The notes: generated from the sequence alone by a model not told the origin. DNA of 64,000 nt from a bacterium (GCA_021821305.1 JAKACP010000001.1:434001-498000), one strand, 5' to 3'. Counted from the stretch's first letter, positions 16,752 through 25,563 are shown. Translations and numbers: made by a program.

Positions 16752-17312
16752 ATGAGCATACAGGAAATACTTTCATCCAAGACGGGCGCTTTTCGTGCCG
16801 CTCTCGAACACTTCGAGACGGAGGCGGCCAAGATCCGGACCGGACGGGCGAACCCGTCCATCGTCGAGGATCTCCTTGTCGACTACTACGGTTCCAAGAC
16901 GCCGCTCAAGCAGATGGCGAGCATCACGGTGCCCGAGGCCCGCATGCTTGTCATACAGCCCTGGGACCAGGGAAGCCTGCCGGCCGTGGCGGACGCCATA
17001 CGGAGTTCGGATCTCGGATTGAATCCGGCGGACGACGGACACGTCATACGTCTCTCGCTTCCGATGCTCACCGAGGATCGCCGGAAGGAACTCGCCAAGG
17101 TACTCAATGCCCGGGCCGAAGAAGCGCGCGTATCGATCCGGACCGTCCGTGAGGACGCCTGGAAGGATATCCAGGAACTCGAGAAGGAGGGCCTGATCGG
17201 GGAGGACGAGAAATTCCGGGGCAAGGACGATCTCCAGAAGGAAGTCGATGGCTGGAACGCCAAGCTCGACGCGGCTCGAAAGAGGAAAGAAGAAGAGATT
17301 CTAACTGTCTAG
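16752..17312 (+). CDS. frr: Ribosome recycling factor
   Basis: Splits post-termination ribosomes together with EF-G. The 186-aa protein matches the usual 185. Domain I three-helix bundle has RTGRANPSIVEDLLVDYYGS near the N-terminus, and the C-terminal helix has VREDAWKDIQELEKEG. The start at 16752 was chosen over 16728 because it gives family length and the earlier ATG overlaps the stop of the preceding gene. Only 14 bp separate it from rseP downstream. Confidence 0.95.
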   Translation: MSIQEILSSKTGAFRAALEHFETEAAKIRTGRANPSIVEDLLVDYYGSKTPLKQMASITVPEARMLVIQPWDQGSLPAVADAIRSSDLGLNPADDGHVIRLSLPMLTEDRRKELAKVLNARAEEARVSIRTVREDAWKDIQELEKEGLIGEDEKFRGKDDLQKEVDGWNAKLDAARKRKEEEILTV

Positions 17313-17326
17313 GCATACACTCATCT

Positions 17327-18481
17327 ATGACACTCCTGACGATTCTCCTGTTTTTCCTTCTGCTCGGACTGCTCGTGTTCGTGCATGAGATGGGTCATTT
17401 CCTGACCGCGATCCGAAACGGCATCAAGGCCGAGGAGTTCGGTTTCGGTTTTCCGCCGCGTCTCGTGGGGGCCGTGAAGGATGATACGAGCGGAAAGTGG
17501 AAGGTGGTCTGGGGGAACAGGCACGTCCACGGCAAGAACACGGTCTACTCCTTCAACTGGATCCCGTTCGGCGGGTTCGTCCGGATCAAAGGAGAGGACA
17601 GTAACTCGATCACCGCGCCGGACAGCTTCGCGGGCAAGCCGGCCTGGACGCGCATCAAGGTGCTCGGCGCCGGCGTATTCATGAACTTCGCGCTCGCCTG
17701 GGTACTCCTTTCCATCGTGCTCATGCTCGGATTCCCACAGCCGGTGACGGACGAGAACCGCGCCTTGGTCGACCGGGTGGATATCCAGATACTCTCGGTC
17801 GCCAAGGATTCTCCCGCGGAGACCATGGGTATCAAACCCGGCGACCGGGTATTGTCCGTTGACGGTGTCGCCATGACGGATCTGGAGCAGGTCCAAGCGG
17901 CGATCCAGGACAAACGGGGGACCGAAATCTCGATGACGATCGACCGTTTCGGCGAGATGCTCACGCTCTCCGGCACGCCCCGCCTCGCCACTCCCGAAAA
18001 CGAGGGAGCACTCGGTATTTCCTTCGCGGAAACGGCCATCATCGGTTATGCCTGGTACGAGGCGCCGATACGCGGAGCGCAGGCGACCTATCATACGACC
18101 GGTGCGATTCTCGGCGCGCTCGGCAACATCGTGAAAAACGTCTTCATCGGCGAGAAGGCGGGAGTCGACGTGACCGGTCCGGTCGGCATCGTCGTCATGA
18201 CCAAACAGATGAGCGATCTCGGCATCCCGTATCTCCTCCAGTTCGCCGCCATCCTCTCCATCAACCTCGGTATCTTCAATATCCTTCCGTTTCCGGGACT
18301 CGACGGCGGCCGTATCCTCTTCATCCTCATCGAGAAGATCAAGGGCTCTCCGGTCAAGGAAACGGTGGAACAGTGGGCGCATACGGTGGGGTTCTTGCTT
18401 CTCCTCCTTCTCATGATCTTCGTGACGATCAAGGACGTGGCCGACCTCAAGCTTCTCGAGAAGATCGGCAATCTGTTCTAA
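17327..18481 (+). CDS. rseP: Site-2 intramembrane zinc protease RseP/RasP
   Basis: Cleaves transmembrane substrates such as anti-sigma factors or signal peptide remnants within the membrane. The 384-aa protein has the zinc motif HEMGH at residues 20-24 in TM1 and the second motif NILPFPGLDGGRI near the C-terminus, which supplies the third ligand. One PDZ domain (about 155-225, GIKPGDRVLSVDGVAM) lies between membrane segments. It follows frr closely. No anti-sigma substrate gene is apparent in the window. Confidence 0.94.
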   Translation: MTLLTILLFFLLLGLLVFVHEMGHFLTAIRNGIKAEEFGFGFPPRLVGAVKDDTSGKWKVVWGNRHVHGKNTVYSFNWIPFGGFVRIKGEDSNSITAPDSFAGKPAWTRIKVLGAGVFMNFALAWVLLSIVLMLGFPQPVTDENRALVDRVDIQILSVAKDSPAETMGIKPGDRVLSVDGVAMTDLEQVQAAIQDKRGTEISMTIDRFGEMLTLSGTPRLATPENEGALGISFAETAIIGYAWYEAPIRGAQATYHTTGAILGALGNIVKNVFIGEKAGVDVTGPVGIVVMTKQMSDLGIPYLLQFAAILSINLGIFNILPFPGLDGGRILFILIEKIKGSPVKETVEQWAHTVGFLLLLLLMIFVTIKDVADLKLLEKIGNLF

Positions 18482-18698
18482 GGCTCATTCAGCTTATCTT
18501 TTTCCGATTCGTCCCGGATCTTCCTTTTCGCGGTACGCGGTTTTCCTGCTGAAAAATCTCTCGATGATGCCGCCGGCCGCGGCATCAGTGCCCGCGAAAA
18601 GAAAATCCGAGCCGAATATCGGAGCGGGAGCTCTTTTTGTCGAGCCCTTCAGCTGTTTGTTCAAAAACTCCTTTTATCGGGGGTTTTCTTTCGTACTC

Positions 18699-18727
18699 TT
18701 GACAATTCTTGATTTTTTTGCTATGAT
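18699..18727 (+). promoter_or_regulatory. Promoter of the Wzz-like gene, TTTTTGCTAT type
   Basis: TTGACA, 17 bp, TATGAT, preceded by TTTTTGC. The rest of 18482-18775 shows only a GC-rich hairpin (GATGCCGC / GCGGCATC near 18566-18586) and no gene. Confidence 0.8.
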
Positions 18728-18775
18728 ATCGGGTCGAAATGGTGGCATGTCATTAATCGAGGGAATCTCATTCTT

Positions 18776-19417
18776 ATGGCAAACGTCTCTTTTTTCAGCG
18801 TTCTTCGGCGGAATGCCGGCAGTATCGCTTTTATCGGTATTTTGGCGAGCGCGCTCGGGATGGCATTCGTGTTTTTGTCAGGCGCCGATTACGAGGTCAG
18901 GACGGACTACCTCGTGAGTCAGGAGGGCGTCGAATCGAAAGACTACTACACGGTGGCCCGCTCCGCCGAATACATGGGCAAAATCCTCGGCGAGGTCATG
19001 TACAGCGAGAAATTCATGAATGCCTCGCTCGAGACCGGCAAGATGAGCCAGGATTTCTTTCCGGCGGGAAAACAGGATCGGCTGAGGGCATGGAGCTCCG
19101 CCGTGAAGGTGGAGAAGCAGCTCGACTTGGGTATCCTCTCCGTCACCGTTCTGCATGACAATGACCGCGAAGCGATGCGGGTCTCCCAGGCGGTCTCCCA
19201 GGTGCTGATCGAGAAGAACAATCTCTTCCTCGGCACGGGTGAGAAGCCGGTGCCCGTCTCGATCCTCTCCGGTCCGATCGTGGAGCGGAACCCGAGCATG
19301 AAGGAAGTGCTCGCGGCGGTCTTCGGAGGGTTTTTCTTCGGAGTACTGATCGCTTCGGTCCTGTTCTTCCTCAAGCAGGAGGTGTTCCGAAAGGAATTGA
19401 AACCATACGGAGTCTGA
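18776..19417 (+). CDS. Wzz-like polysaccharide chain-length/co-polymerase protein
   Basis: A 213-aa protein with the Wzz topology: N-terminal transmembrane helix (about 15-36), an extracytoplasmic region of about 145 residues rich in helices, and a second helix near the C-terminus (about 182-202) followed by a short basic tail. There is no cytoplasmic tyrosine-kinase domain. Such proteins set the length of surface polysaccharides made by Wzy-type polymerases; a candidate polymerase is at 24083. Assignment rests on topology and context more than on conserved residues. Confidence 0.65.
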   Translation: MANVSFFSVLRRNAGSIAFIGILASALGMAFVFLSGADYEVRTDYLVSQEGVESKDYYTVARSAEYMGKILGEVMYSEKFMNASLETGKMSQDFFPAGKQDRLRAWSSAVKVEKQLDLGILSVTVLHDNDREAMRVSQAVSQVLIEKNNLFLGTGEKPVPVSILSGPIVERNPSMKEVLAAVFGGFFFGVLIASVLFFLKQEVFRKELKPYGV

Positions 19418-19538
19418 CCGATCTTCCTCATCCGGAGGAACGTGATTCTTCCGGAAAAGGAGAACCGGTCGGCATGACGAAGGTCATGCGCGGTCTCTCG
19501 CACATTTACAATTTTTTGCTATCAAAAGGAGATCTACC

Positions 19539-20435
19539 ATGTCGAAAATCGGATGGAACGTATTGTTCGTCGCACTGCTCGTTACGGGCTGCGCGACGGC
19601 GCCGAATGCCATCCGGTTGACGGATGGTGAAGGCAAAGAGGCGAAGGTGGTCCGCTCCATGGGTATCGATCCGGTGATGTTCTCCGGATTGCCGTGGACG
19701 GATGCCCTCAAGAACGGGAACTTCGTGACCGTGCTCGGAGTGTTCCCCGGGACTCCCGAAAGCTACGCCGAATGGGATCCGCTTCGGATCCGCTACCAGG
19801 CGCATGCAGTCGGGGCTTCCGGACGGGAATATGCCGCCTACGCGGTGTTCGCCGGCTTCATCAACTGTGTCCCGCGCTACTTCGTCGTCGTCGAAGGCTT
19901 GCAAGAGCCCTTGGCGGATGTGAAGGCGATCACGCTTTCCACGCTTCTCACCCGCGCATACGATCTGCAGGGGAAAGAGGTGAAAGTCGATGCCGCGAAG
20001 CTGCAAAACAGCGCCGCGTATCGGAGGGAACTGATCGAGCGTGAAGGAACGTCGCTTGCGGCGGTCCGCCCGATACAGGGGATGCAGCGTGCGTTCGACG
20101 GCTGGAGCGTGTATGACACGAAATCCGGTCGGATCGCGACGCCGCTCGACGAGGCCAAGGTCAAGTACCTGTCCGGCATCAATCCCCAGTATTCGTATTG
20201 GGAAAAAGTGACCGGATCCGCCAGAGCATCGGTGAGTCCCGATTACGTGTCGACCTCGGTCGGTATCGTATTCGATCTCATCGCCGCCACGAAGGTGAAG
20301 GCGCAGGGATTCGACTATGAATCCGTGATGTCCCGCAGCCAGCAAGGGTACAACCTGGCAGTCTTGGAAGCCCTGCGTCAAGCGGGGGAGAAGAGCTGTC
20401 GCATCGCTGAAATGAAGGAGAGGAGTCGACCATGA
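19539..20435 (+). CDS. Predicted lipoprotein of unknown function
   Basis: A 298-aa protein with a lipoprotein signal (MSKIGWNVLFVALLVTGC, Cys18) and a strong ribosome-binding site AAGGAGAT eight bases before the ATG. The mature part is mixed alpha/beta with no family I recognise. It overlaps the next gene by four bases (ATGA), so the two are translationally coupled and probably function together at the cell surface. A TTTTTGCTAT promoter-like element lies 17 bp upstream of the ATG. Confidence 0.65.
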   Translation: MSKIGWNVLFVALLVTGCATAPNAIRLTDGEGKEAKVVRSMGIDPVMFSGLPWTDALKNGNFVTVLGVFPGTPESYAEWDPLRIRYQAHAVGASGREYAAYAVFAGFINCVPRYFVVVEGLQEPLADVKAITLSTLLTRAYDLQGKEVKVDAAKLQNSAAYRRELIEREGTSLAAVRPIQGMQRAFDGWSVYDTKSGRIATPLDEAKVKYLSGINPQYSYWEKVTGSARASVSPDYVSTSVGIVFDLIAATKVKAQGFDYESVMSRSQQGYNLAVLEALRQAGEKSCRIAEMKERSRP

Positions 20436-22420
20436 CACACCCAAACGAACCGGGCTTCGGTCCGGATCCCACGGGATCGTCTTCGGGCGATTCCACCCAC
20501 ACCGCAACTCTCGCCGAAAGGAGAAGGGCAGTGAGATCCCATAAAGCGAAACGGGATCTCAAGCGTCTCGCTTGGATCCTGCTCGGCCTGGTGGCACTCA
20601 TCGCGTTCCTCGTGTTTTTCGCGAAGCGTGATGACGTGGAGCCGCTTGTCTCGAAACCCATAACCCCTCCGGCCGCTACCCAAATGGCACCGGAAAAGGT
20701 CACGCCCGCCGAGGCCAAGCCCGCAAAGGCCGAACCCGAAGCGAAGCCGGAAGGAACGTACTACACGTTCCGCGACGGCGATCGGATGTTCCAATTGTTC
20801 GGAAAATCCGGGGCGTTGAAAGTTCAACAGGCCAACCCCGAACTGATCAAGGATATCAACAGGATCAGGAAGGGTGACACCGTCCTCGTGCCGGCAGACG
20901 TGAAGATTCACAAGATGCCGGCATTCCGTATCGTGGATTGCTCCAGGACCAGAAAAGGGTTCTGCGAGTACAGGAATCCCGGCGGCGACAAGATGTGCGG
21001 TGTGCGGAGCCACGAGAAAGCTCTCACGAGTCCTCAGGAATACGGTCTTACCGCCGAACAAGCGGCGACCGTCATGGGTGACAAGGGCGAGCGCGTACTC
21101 CTCCCATCCGGGACGAGACTTTCCGCGCTTTCGTTCGGTCATGGCCACTGGCAGGGCCCCGTCGTCCTCATGAAGGACATGTTGGCTCATCGCAAAGCGG
21201 TTATCGGCGGCAAAACGTACCTTGAGTTCGATGCCTGCTGTAACTTGGCCACCATGGAAGTTCCCCCGGAACCCGTACCGCTTGAACCCGAACCGATCCC
21301 AGAACCGCCTCCGGCTCCGGTCGAGGAACCACCACCCGTGATTCCGGAACCTCCTCAAGAGCCGAAAGAGCCCGAGGAAGGACCGCCGCCCGTACCGCCG
21401 CTGTCCGCTTTCCCTGTCGAGAACGAACTCGAGTGGGAAGCGATCGTCGGTGCCGGTGTGTGGAACAACGGCCTCGCGAATGGCAAGTGGTGGTATGGTG
21501 AAGGACTGCTCTCGGTGAAGCTCGGAGACGGGTATTCGCTGGGCATCGGTCCTTTCTATGCCGCGGGCAAAGGCGAAAGCGAAACTTCCGCGTATACGTG
21601 GAGGGAGAGCACCGGTTGGGGCCCACAGGTCGGCTTGAAGCGGAACTACCGCGCCGAGCAGACCGATGAGTTCGGACAGACCGTCCTCCTCCCGGCCGGC
21701 TGGCAGCTGAAAGCACGCTTCCTCTCGCATGACAAAGTGTCCGGCGGGAACCCCGAGTCCGGGTATCACAATACCCAGTGGGGCAAGAAGATCGGTGTCT
21801 ACGGCGAGTACTTCGAGCGCAAGAGTCTTGATTGGCTCTATGGCGTGTCCGGAGAAATCTGGCACTACTATGACGGACGCATCCGGTCGACGTGGTCCGG
21901 GGACAAACCCCAGGATCGCGGCAGCTGGAACGCCAACGTCTATGCCCAGTATCGTATCAACGACGACTGGCAGGCACGGGGAATCGCAGGCGTGGCCCAT
22001 CAGAATTGGGACCGCCTGAACTACCTCAACCTGACGGCCGAGATGCGGTATCGGGAAACCCTCATGTTCGGTCCTCGCCTGTCGCTCGCTCTCAACAAGC
22101 CCGACACGTACCGCGACATCGGTCGCGGCGACCTCACGACACTCGGCGCATTCGTGCGTCTCGAACTCGGCGGAATCATCCGCCAGAAAGATCGCGAAGT
22201 TCGCGAAGAGAGCGTGGTGTTCGTAGGACCGACGACCGATCCGGTGGACGAGGGAGCAGTCGCTCCCGCCCCCATGAGCGCTTCTCCGGAAGCCGAAGGG
22301 GGGTACCTGCCTGTCGCCTATGAGGCTCCGCCCGTCGGAGCCGAGCAGGCGGTCGTCCCTGCTACGGAGAATCCGGAAGTGACGTCCTCTTGGGGACCGA
22401 GCTCGGACTCCGGGCCGTAA
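20432..22420 (+). CDS. Transmembrane protein with LysM-like domain, Pro-rich linker and beta-rich, barrel-like C-terminus
   Basis: A 662-aa protein of unknown function. The cytoplasmic N-terminus (1-45) is followed by one transmembrane helix (about 46-63) and a Pro/Ala/Glu spacer. A LysM-like segment follows (about 107-156, ending IRKGDTVLVPADV), then a Cys-containing segment (about 165-280) and a long Pro/Glu linker (about 280-325). The C-terminal ~270 residues consist of alternating aromatic/glycine strands (for example WYGEGLLSVKLGDGYSLGIG and GVYGEYFERKSLDWLYGVSG) resembling outer-membrane beta-barrel proteins. It is translationally coupled to the upstream lipoprotein gene. A barrel would be surprising in a CPR-type envelope; a secreted beta-sandwich is the alternative. 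Confidence 0.6.
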   Translation: MTHPNEPGFGPDPTGSSSGDSTHTATLAERRRAVRSHKAKRDLKRLAWILLGLVALIAFLVFFAKRDDVEPLVSKPITPPAATQMAPEKVTPAEAKPAKAEPEAKPEGTYYTFRDGDRMFQLFGKSGALKVQQANPELIKDINRIRKGDTVLVPADVKIHKMPAFRIVDCSRTRKGFCEYRNPGGDKMCGVRSHEKALTSPQEYGLTAEQAATVMGDKGERVLLPSGTRLSALSFGHGHWQGPVVLMKDMLAHRKAVIGGKTYLEFDACCNLATMEVPPEPVPLEPEPIPEPPPAPVEEPPPVIPEPPQEPKEPEEGPPPVPPLSAFPVENELEWEAIVGAGVWNNGLANGKWWYGEGLLSVKLGDGYSLGIGPFYAAGKGESETSAYTWRESTGWGPQVGLKRNYRAEQTDEFGQTVLLPAGWQLKARFLSHDKVSGGNPESGYHNTQWGKKIGVYGEYFERKSLDWLYGVSGEIWHYYDGRIRSTWSGDKPQDRGSWNANVYAQYRINDDWQARGIAGVAHQNWDRLNYLNLTAEMRYRETLMFGPRLSLALNKPDTYRDIGRGDLTTLGAFVRLELGGIIRQKDREVREESVVFVGPTTDPVDEGAVAPAPMSASPEAEGGYLPVAYEAPPVGAEQAVVPATENPEVTSSWGPSSDSGP

Positions 22421-22510
22421 CAAGATCTCCTCTTGGGATATGCTCTAACCGTTGTGTTTTCGACGTAGATATAATCGTCGGACGGTGAGAATCCCTGGAA
22501 AGCAATACCG

Positions 22511-22550
22511 AAGACCTGCGTTTGAGCTCATCGCAGGTCTTTTCTTTTTC
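22511..22550 (+). terminator. Rho-independent terminator
   Basis: Perfect 10-bp stem AAGACCTGCG / CGCAGGTCTT with an 11-nt loop and a T-rich tail. Confidence 0.9.
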
Positions 22551-22571
22551 TCAATTTCTCGGTATTTTGCA

Positions 22572-22742
22572 CATCACCTTACCCGGTGTCTCCCGTTTCC
22601 GACCGCACCCTCACCGCTCCCTGTTTTCTTTCCGGAAAATATTCCTCACTCGACGGCATCCCGAGAATATTTTCCGGGAAAACAGGGGCTTGCTCAAGCA
22701 ACGTGCGGTTCCCGGTGAACGGGAGACACCGGGTTGGTGATG
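22572..22742 (+). repeat. Nested palindromic repeat element, copy 1
   Basis: The outer arm (CCCGGTGTCTCCCGTT at the left, AACGGGAGACACCGGG at the right, extended by CATCACC/GGTGATG) encloses a conserved core. The core has an inner hairpin CCCTGTTTTC...GAAAACAGGG with GGAAAATATTC / GAATATTTTCC and a small TTGC-TCAA-GCAA hairpin. A second copy lies inverted at 27453-27608. The ~119-nt core differs by 4 bases, but the outer arms have different sequence and remain self-complementary. No coding capacity. Confidence 0.85.
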
Positions 22743-22786
22743 GTGTGGCACCGGTCGGGAGGCGGTCGTGGAAAGGTCACGGAGGC

Positions 22787-22815
22787 TTGACAAAAATAAC
22801 AAAAAGGTGTATGAT
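22787..22815 (+). promoter_or_regulatory. Promoter of first small exported protein gene
   Basis: TTGACA, 17 bp, TATGAT. It is identical at 24 of 29 positions to the promoter at 23417-23445. Confidence 0.85.
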
Positions 22816-22894
22816 TGGATGTTCCTGAAGTTTGGAGTTCCTCCAAGCAGGGGAACGTCGTACGTTTCCAACCAGAGCCCAAGGAGGGTTTATC

Positions 22895-23302
22895 ATGAAG
22901 AAATTGTTCGTACTTGTCGCCCTGGCTGCCGCGTTCAGCGCTCAGGCCGCGACCCAGCAGTTCAACCCCAGTGTCGTCGTTTCGGCGACCATGGATGGAA
23001 AGGGCAATGCGGTTATTGCCTGGACCGACCCCATGCAGGTCAAGGCCATCGAGCACTATGTCGGTCATGGAAAAAAAGGCGGGTTCGTCAACACGATCCC
23101 CGTCGGCTCGGCCAAACAGGTTGTCCTCAAGGACATCGCCAAGAACGGTGGGCGCTTCAATCTCGTCGGTACCAACGGCAAGTATCTGCACCTCGAGTGC
23201 GGCGGCAACCCGAATACCGTCATGCCTACCTTCAAAGGCCTGGGGAACGACTGCTCGTTCGAAGTGAACGGCCAAAAAGTCGGCGCCCTGGTCGTCCAGT
23301 AA
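22895..23302 (+). CDS. Small exported protein, paralogue A
   Basis: A 135-aa protein with a signal peptide (MKKLFVLVALAAAFSAQA, cleavage before ATQQ) and a strong AAGGAGGG ribosome-binding site, which fixes the start at 22895. The mature part is beta-rich with the pattern AWT...IEHYVGHGKKGGF...AKQ and a later LECGGNP containing one Cys. A related gene follows at 23534 with the same pattern, so the pair looks like a tandem duplication. It has its own promoter and terminator, suggesting high independent expression. Function unknown. Confidence 0.8.
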   Translation: MKKLFVLVALAAAFSAQAATQQFNPSVVVSATMDGKGNAVIAWTDPMQVKAIEHYVGHGKKGGFVNTIPVGSAKQVVLKDIAKNGGRFNLVGTNGKYLHLECGGNPNTVMPTFKGLGNDCSFEVNGQKVGALVVQ

Positions 23303-23321
23303 CTCTGGCAACTACGCGGCC

Positions 23322-23356
23322 AACCCTGATTCCGAACGGAGTCAGGGTTTTTGTTT
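23322..23356 (+). terminator. Rho-independent terminator
   Basis: AACCCTGA...TCAGGGTT stem, extended by TCCG/CGGA around a two-base loop, followed by a T-rich tail. Confidence 0.9.
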
Positions 23357-23416
23357 TCTCGTTTTTTTGTCGCGCAGATCCGGAGAGGTCTCCGATATGG
23401 CGCAGAATTTTCCCTC

Positions 23417-23445
23417 TTGACAAAAATCGAAAAAAGGCGTATGGT
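23417..23445 (+). promoter_or_regulatory. Promoter of second small exported protein gene
   Basis: TTGACA, 17 bp, TATGGT; close copy of the promoter at 22787-22815. Confidence 0.8.
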
Positions 23446-23533
23446 GAAGCGTCCACCTCATGGGCCCTATAGAAAAGCCATGGGTGTGGACACACGCCCC
23501 TGTCCATTAACATTCTTCTATAGGAGGTCAATC

Positions 23534-23971
23534 ATGACCAAACTTTTTTCTTTTCTCCTCTCCGCGTTCGTGGCTTCCGCCGCATTCGCATTCGCCGCTC
23601 CCGCGAGCGCCGATACCTTCGATGTTCCATCGAGCGCACGTCTTTCGTGCAAAGCGAACGGTGACGGAAGCTACACGGTTTCCTGGACCGGCGTCACGCT
23701 CGACACCATCGAGCACTTCCACGGCGTCAAAACCGCCGGGTGGAAGACCCCGATCGTCCTCAATGGTGCCAAAGTGGCTCATTTCAAAGGTGGCAACCCG
23801 CGTTTCAACGGGCTGCATAAGGGCCTGTGGATGCTGTGGGAGTGCAGCGCGCAGACCCCGAAAGGCGTCTTGGCAAAAGGCGACCCCCGCCTCAAAGGCA
23901 TCGGTATCGCCTGCGACTGGCTCGACCCGGCCGACGGGCAGCCCAAAGCTGCTCTGGAGTGCGTTCGTTAA
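23534..23971 (+). CDS. Small exported protein, paralogue B
   Basis: A 145-aa protein with signal peptide (MTKLFSFLLSAFVASAAFAF..., cleavage probably after ASA) and ribosome-binding site AGGAGGTC seven bases before the ATG. Mature sequence: SWT...TIEHFHGVKTAGW...AKVAHFKGGNP, then three spaced Cys residues towards the C-terminus that could form disulfides. The WT/IEH(Y/F)/G-K/AK/GGNP pattern matches the upstream gene at 22895. A DsbA-like enzyme is encoded in the window. Function unknown; promoter and terminator are its own. Confidence 0.8.
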   Translation: MTKLFSFLLSAFVASAAFAFAAPASADTFDVPSSARLSCKANGDGSYTVSWTGVTLDTIEHFHGVKTAGWKTPIVLNGAKVAHFKGGNPRFNGLHKGLWMLWECSAQTPKGVLAKGDPRLKGIGIACDWLDPADGQPKAALECVR

Positions 23972-23989
23972 GAACGCTTTTCCCTCCAC

Positions 23990-24030
23990 GACCCCTCGTT
24001 CGCATAATGCGTCGAGGGGTTGATTTTTTT
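23990..24030 (+). terminator. Rho-independent terminator
   Basis: ACCCCTCG / CGAGGGGT stem with a 14-nt loop followed by TGATTTTTTT. The T-run overlaps the -35 of the next promoter. Confidence 0.85.
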
Positions 24031-24048
24031 GTATGAATATGGTATGGT
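24020..24048 (+). promoter_or_regulatory. Promoter of the O-antigen ligase/polymerase-like gene
   Basis: TTGATT, 17 bp, TATGGT (a TATACT lies five bases further on at 24048-24053). This places the transcript start near 24055-24060, downstream of the earliest possible ATG at 24020 and before the ATG at 24083. Confidence 0.55.
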
Positions 24049-24082
24049 ATACTGTCCTATAAATGACATCGCACGGCAGCCT

Positions 24083-25552
24083 ATGAACATGTTTTCCAGC
24101 GCCGACAAGGAATCGGAGATGCGGGCGTTCGTTCTCCTCGCGTTGCTCCTCGGCGGCTATTCGCTCGCCAACGTGCTCGTCGGTCCGTTTTGGCCGGCTT
24201 TCTTCGGGCTCGTCGTTCCCGCGGCCGTCCTCGCGTTCCTCTATCCGCGCGCGGGACTGTTCGTATCCGTCGCGATGACGGTGTTCTTCGAGCGGTTCTA
24301 CACTCTCTCGCCGCTTGTCATCGGTGAAGCGCAGTACAAGGTCTACGCCCTCGATGCGGTGCTTGCGGCGTCGTTCGTCTCGGCATTGCTCCTGTGGATG
24401 CGGGAAGGGAAACGGTTTTCCCGGTTCCGCTCGTCCGATTGGCTACTCCTCTCGTTTTTTGGCATCGTGACGGCCATCTTTCTTTTCGAACTTCTCGTGC
24501 CTTCGGAGACGAACGTCGCGACGGCGTTTTCCACGTGGAAGAACTACGTATTCTACGGAGCGCTCTTTTTCCTCGTATCATACGGTCTGCGGACGCGGGA
24601 TGATATCTTTTTCTTCGCACGGCTCTTCCTGTGGAGCATCGCGGCCGCCGGTATCTTTCTCCTTATCGGTATCGCGCGCGGTGGGGGATTGTGGACCGAA
24701 TACACACCGCTCTCGACCGCGGGGACGCGGTTCCTCGCGTTTCCGCACGCGTTCTACTTCTCGCTCGGCTTCCTCTCCATATTCTTCTCGTCGCCGTTCT
24801 GGCTTGTCGATCCGCGACGGAGCCGTCTTCTCTTCTGGCTCTCGGCCGTGCTCATCGCCGGCATACTCGGATCGCTCATGCGGCACCTGTGGCTCGGCAT
24901 CGGCGGAGCCATGGTCTTCGGCTTCCTCTTCTTTCCGTCGGAATACAGAAGGGCGTTCATCCGTACGGCCCTGCCGTTTCTCGCCGTGGCCGCATCGTCC
25001 CTGCTCATTTTCTGGAGCGCGCTCGCGCTTTTTCCGCAGAGCGATATCCGCGGCGATACGCGATACGTCGCGGACATCCTTTCGGAGCGGATCTTCTCGA
25101 TCGGCAACCGATACGATGAGAGCCTGGCCTGGCGCGAAGGCGTATGGACGAGCGCGATGGCGGAGTTCCGACGGAGCCCGATTTTCGGTATCGGGTTCGG
25201 CGCGCAGGTCCCCGTCGAGCTCGGCGACTACCGGTCCTACGTCGAGGTCCGCAACATGCACAACTCCTGGCTCGCGATGCTCATACAGACCGGCCTCGTG
25301 GGTGCGGCGGTCTTTCTCGGATTCCTCGTATCGCTTTGTCTCACGTTGTTCCGGGCCCACTCCGGCGACCGGTTCTTCGGTGCCATGAAATACGGACTTA
25401 TGGGGCTCATCGTCTTCCAGTGCCTCGTCTTCTTTTCCCAGCCGTATCTCGAGACGAATCTTCTCGGCATCTTCTTCTGGATCACGCTCGGAGTGGCGCG
25501 GGCGGTGACCGATATGCCGAAAAGTAAGCCGGCCCAGCGAATTGGAAATTAG
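24083..25552 (+). CDS. O-antigen ligase/polymerase-like (WaaL/Wzy family) membrane protein
   Basis: A 489-aa polytopic protein with about 11-12 membrane segments and one larger extracytoplasmic loop (about 350-400) containing SIGNRYDESLAWREGVWTSA and GIGFGAQVPVE. That arrangement is typical of Wzy_C/WaaL proteins that polymerise or transfer lipid-linked glycans. The start at 24083 lies downstream of the predicted promoter; the ATG at 24089 is equally possible. The gene ends 11 bp before a GT4 glycosyltransferase, and a Wzz-like gene lies upstream, consistent with a polysaccharide assembly locus. Confidence 0.82.
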   Translation: MNMFSSADKESEMRAFVLLALLLGGYSLANVLVGPFWPAFFGLVVPAAVLAFLYPRAGLFVSVAMTVFFERFYTLSPLVIGEAQYKVYALDAVLAASFVSALLLWMREGKRFSRFRSSDWLLLSFFGIVTAIFLFELLVPSETNVATAFSTWKNYVFYGALFFLVSYGLRTRDDIFFFARLFLWSIAAAGIFLLIGIARGGGLWTEYTPLSTAGTRFLAFPHAFYFSLGFLSIFFSSPFWLVDPRRSRLLFWLSAVLIAGILGSLMRHLWLGIGGAMVFGFLFFPSEYRRAFIRTALPFLAVAASSLLIFWSALALFPQSDIRGDTRYVADILSERIFSIGNRYDESLAWREGVWTSAMAEFRRSPIFGIGFGAQVPVELGDYRSYVEVRNMHNSWLAMLIQTGLVGAAVFLGFLVSLCLTLFRAHSGDRFFGAMKYGLMGLIVFQCLVFFSQPYLETNLLGIFFWITLGVARAVTDMPKSKPAQRIGN

Positions 25553-25563
25553 AGATTAGCGTC

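Larger units (their letters stand above)
22421..22894. other. 474-bp intergenic region with terminator, palindromic element and promoter
   Basis: Apart from the separately listed terminator (22511-22550), repeat element (22572-22742) and promoter (22787-22815), it contains a small CAAGA/TCTTG stem directly after the upstream stop and a lone TATAAT at 22470-22475 with no good -35. No gene is seen. Confidence 0.6.

Noticed and set aside
21355..21546. Short - strand frame opposite the Pro-rich linker
   Set aside because: Low-complexity Ser/Pro-rich frame produced by the complement of Pro/Glu codons.
22480..22545. Riboswitch-like leader
   Set aside because: No conserved core of cobalamin, TPP, SAM, FMN or other known riboswitches could be recognised, and no regulated gene follows directly.
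22470..22550. Possible small RNA from TATAAT at 22470 to the terminator at 22511-22550
   Set aside because: No acceptable -35 at 16-18 bp; the terminator is sufficiently explained as the end of the 20432 transcript.
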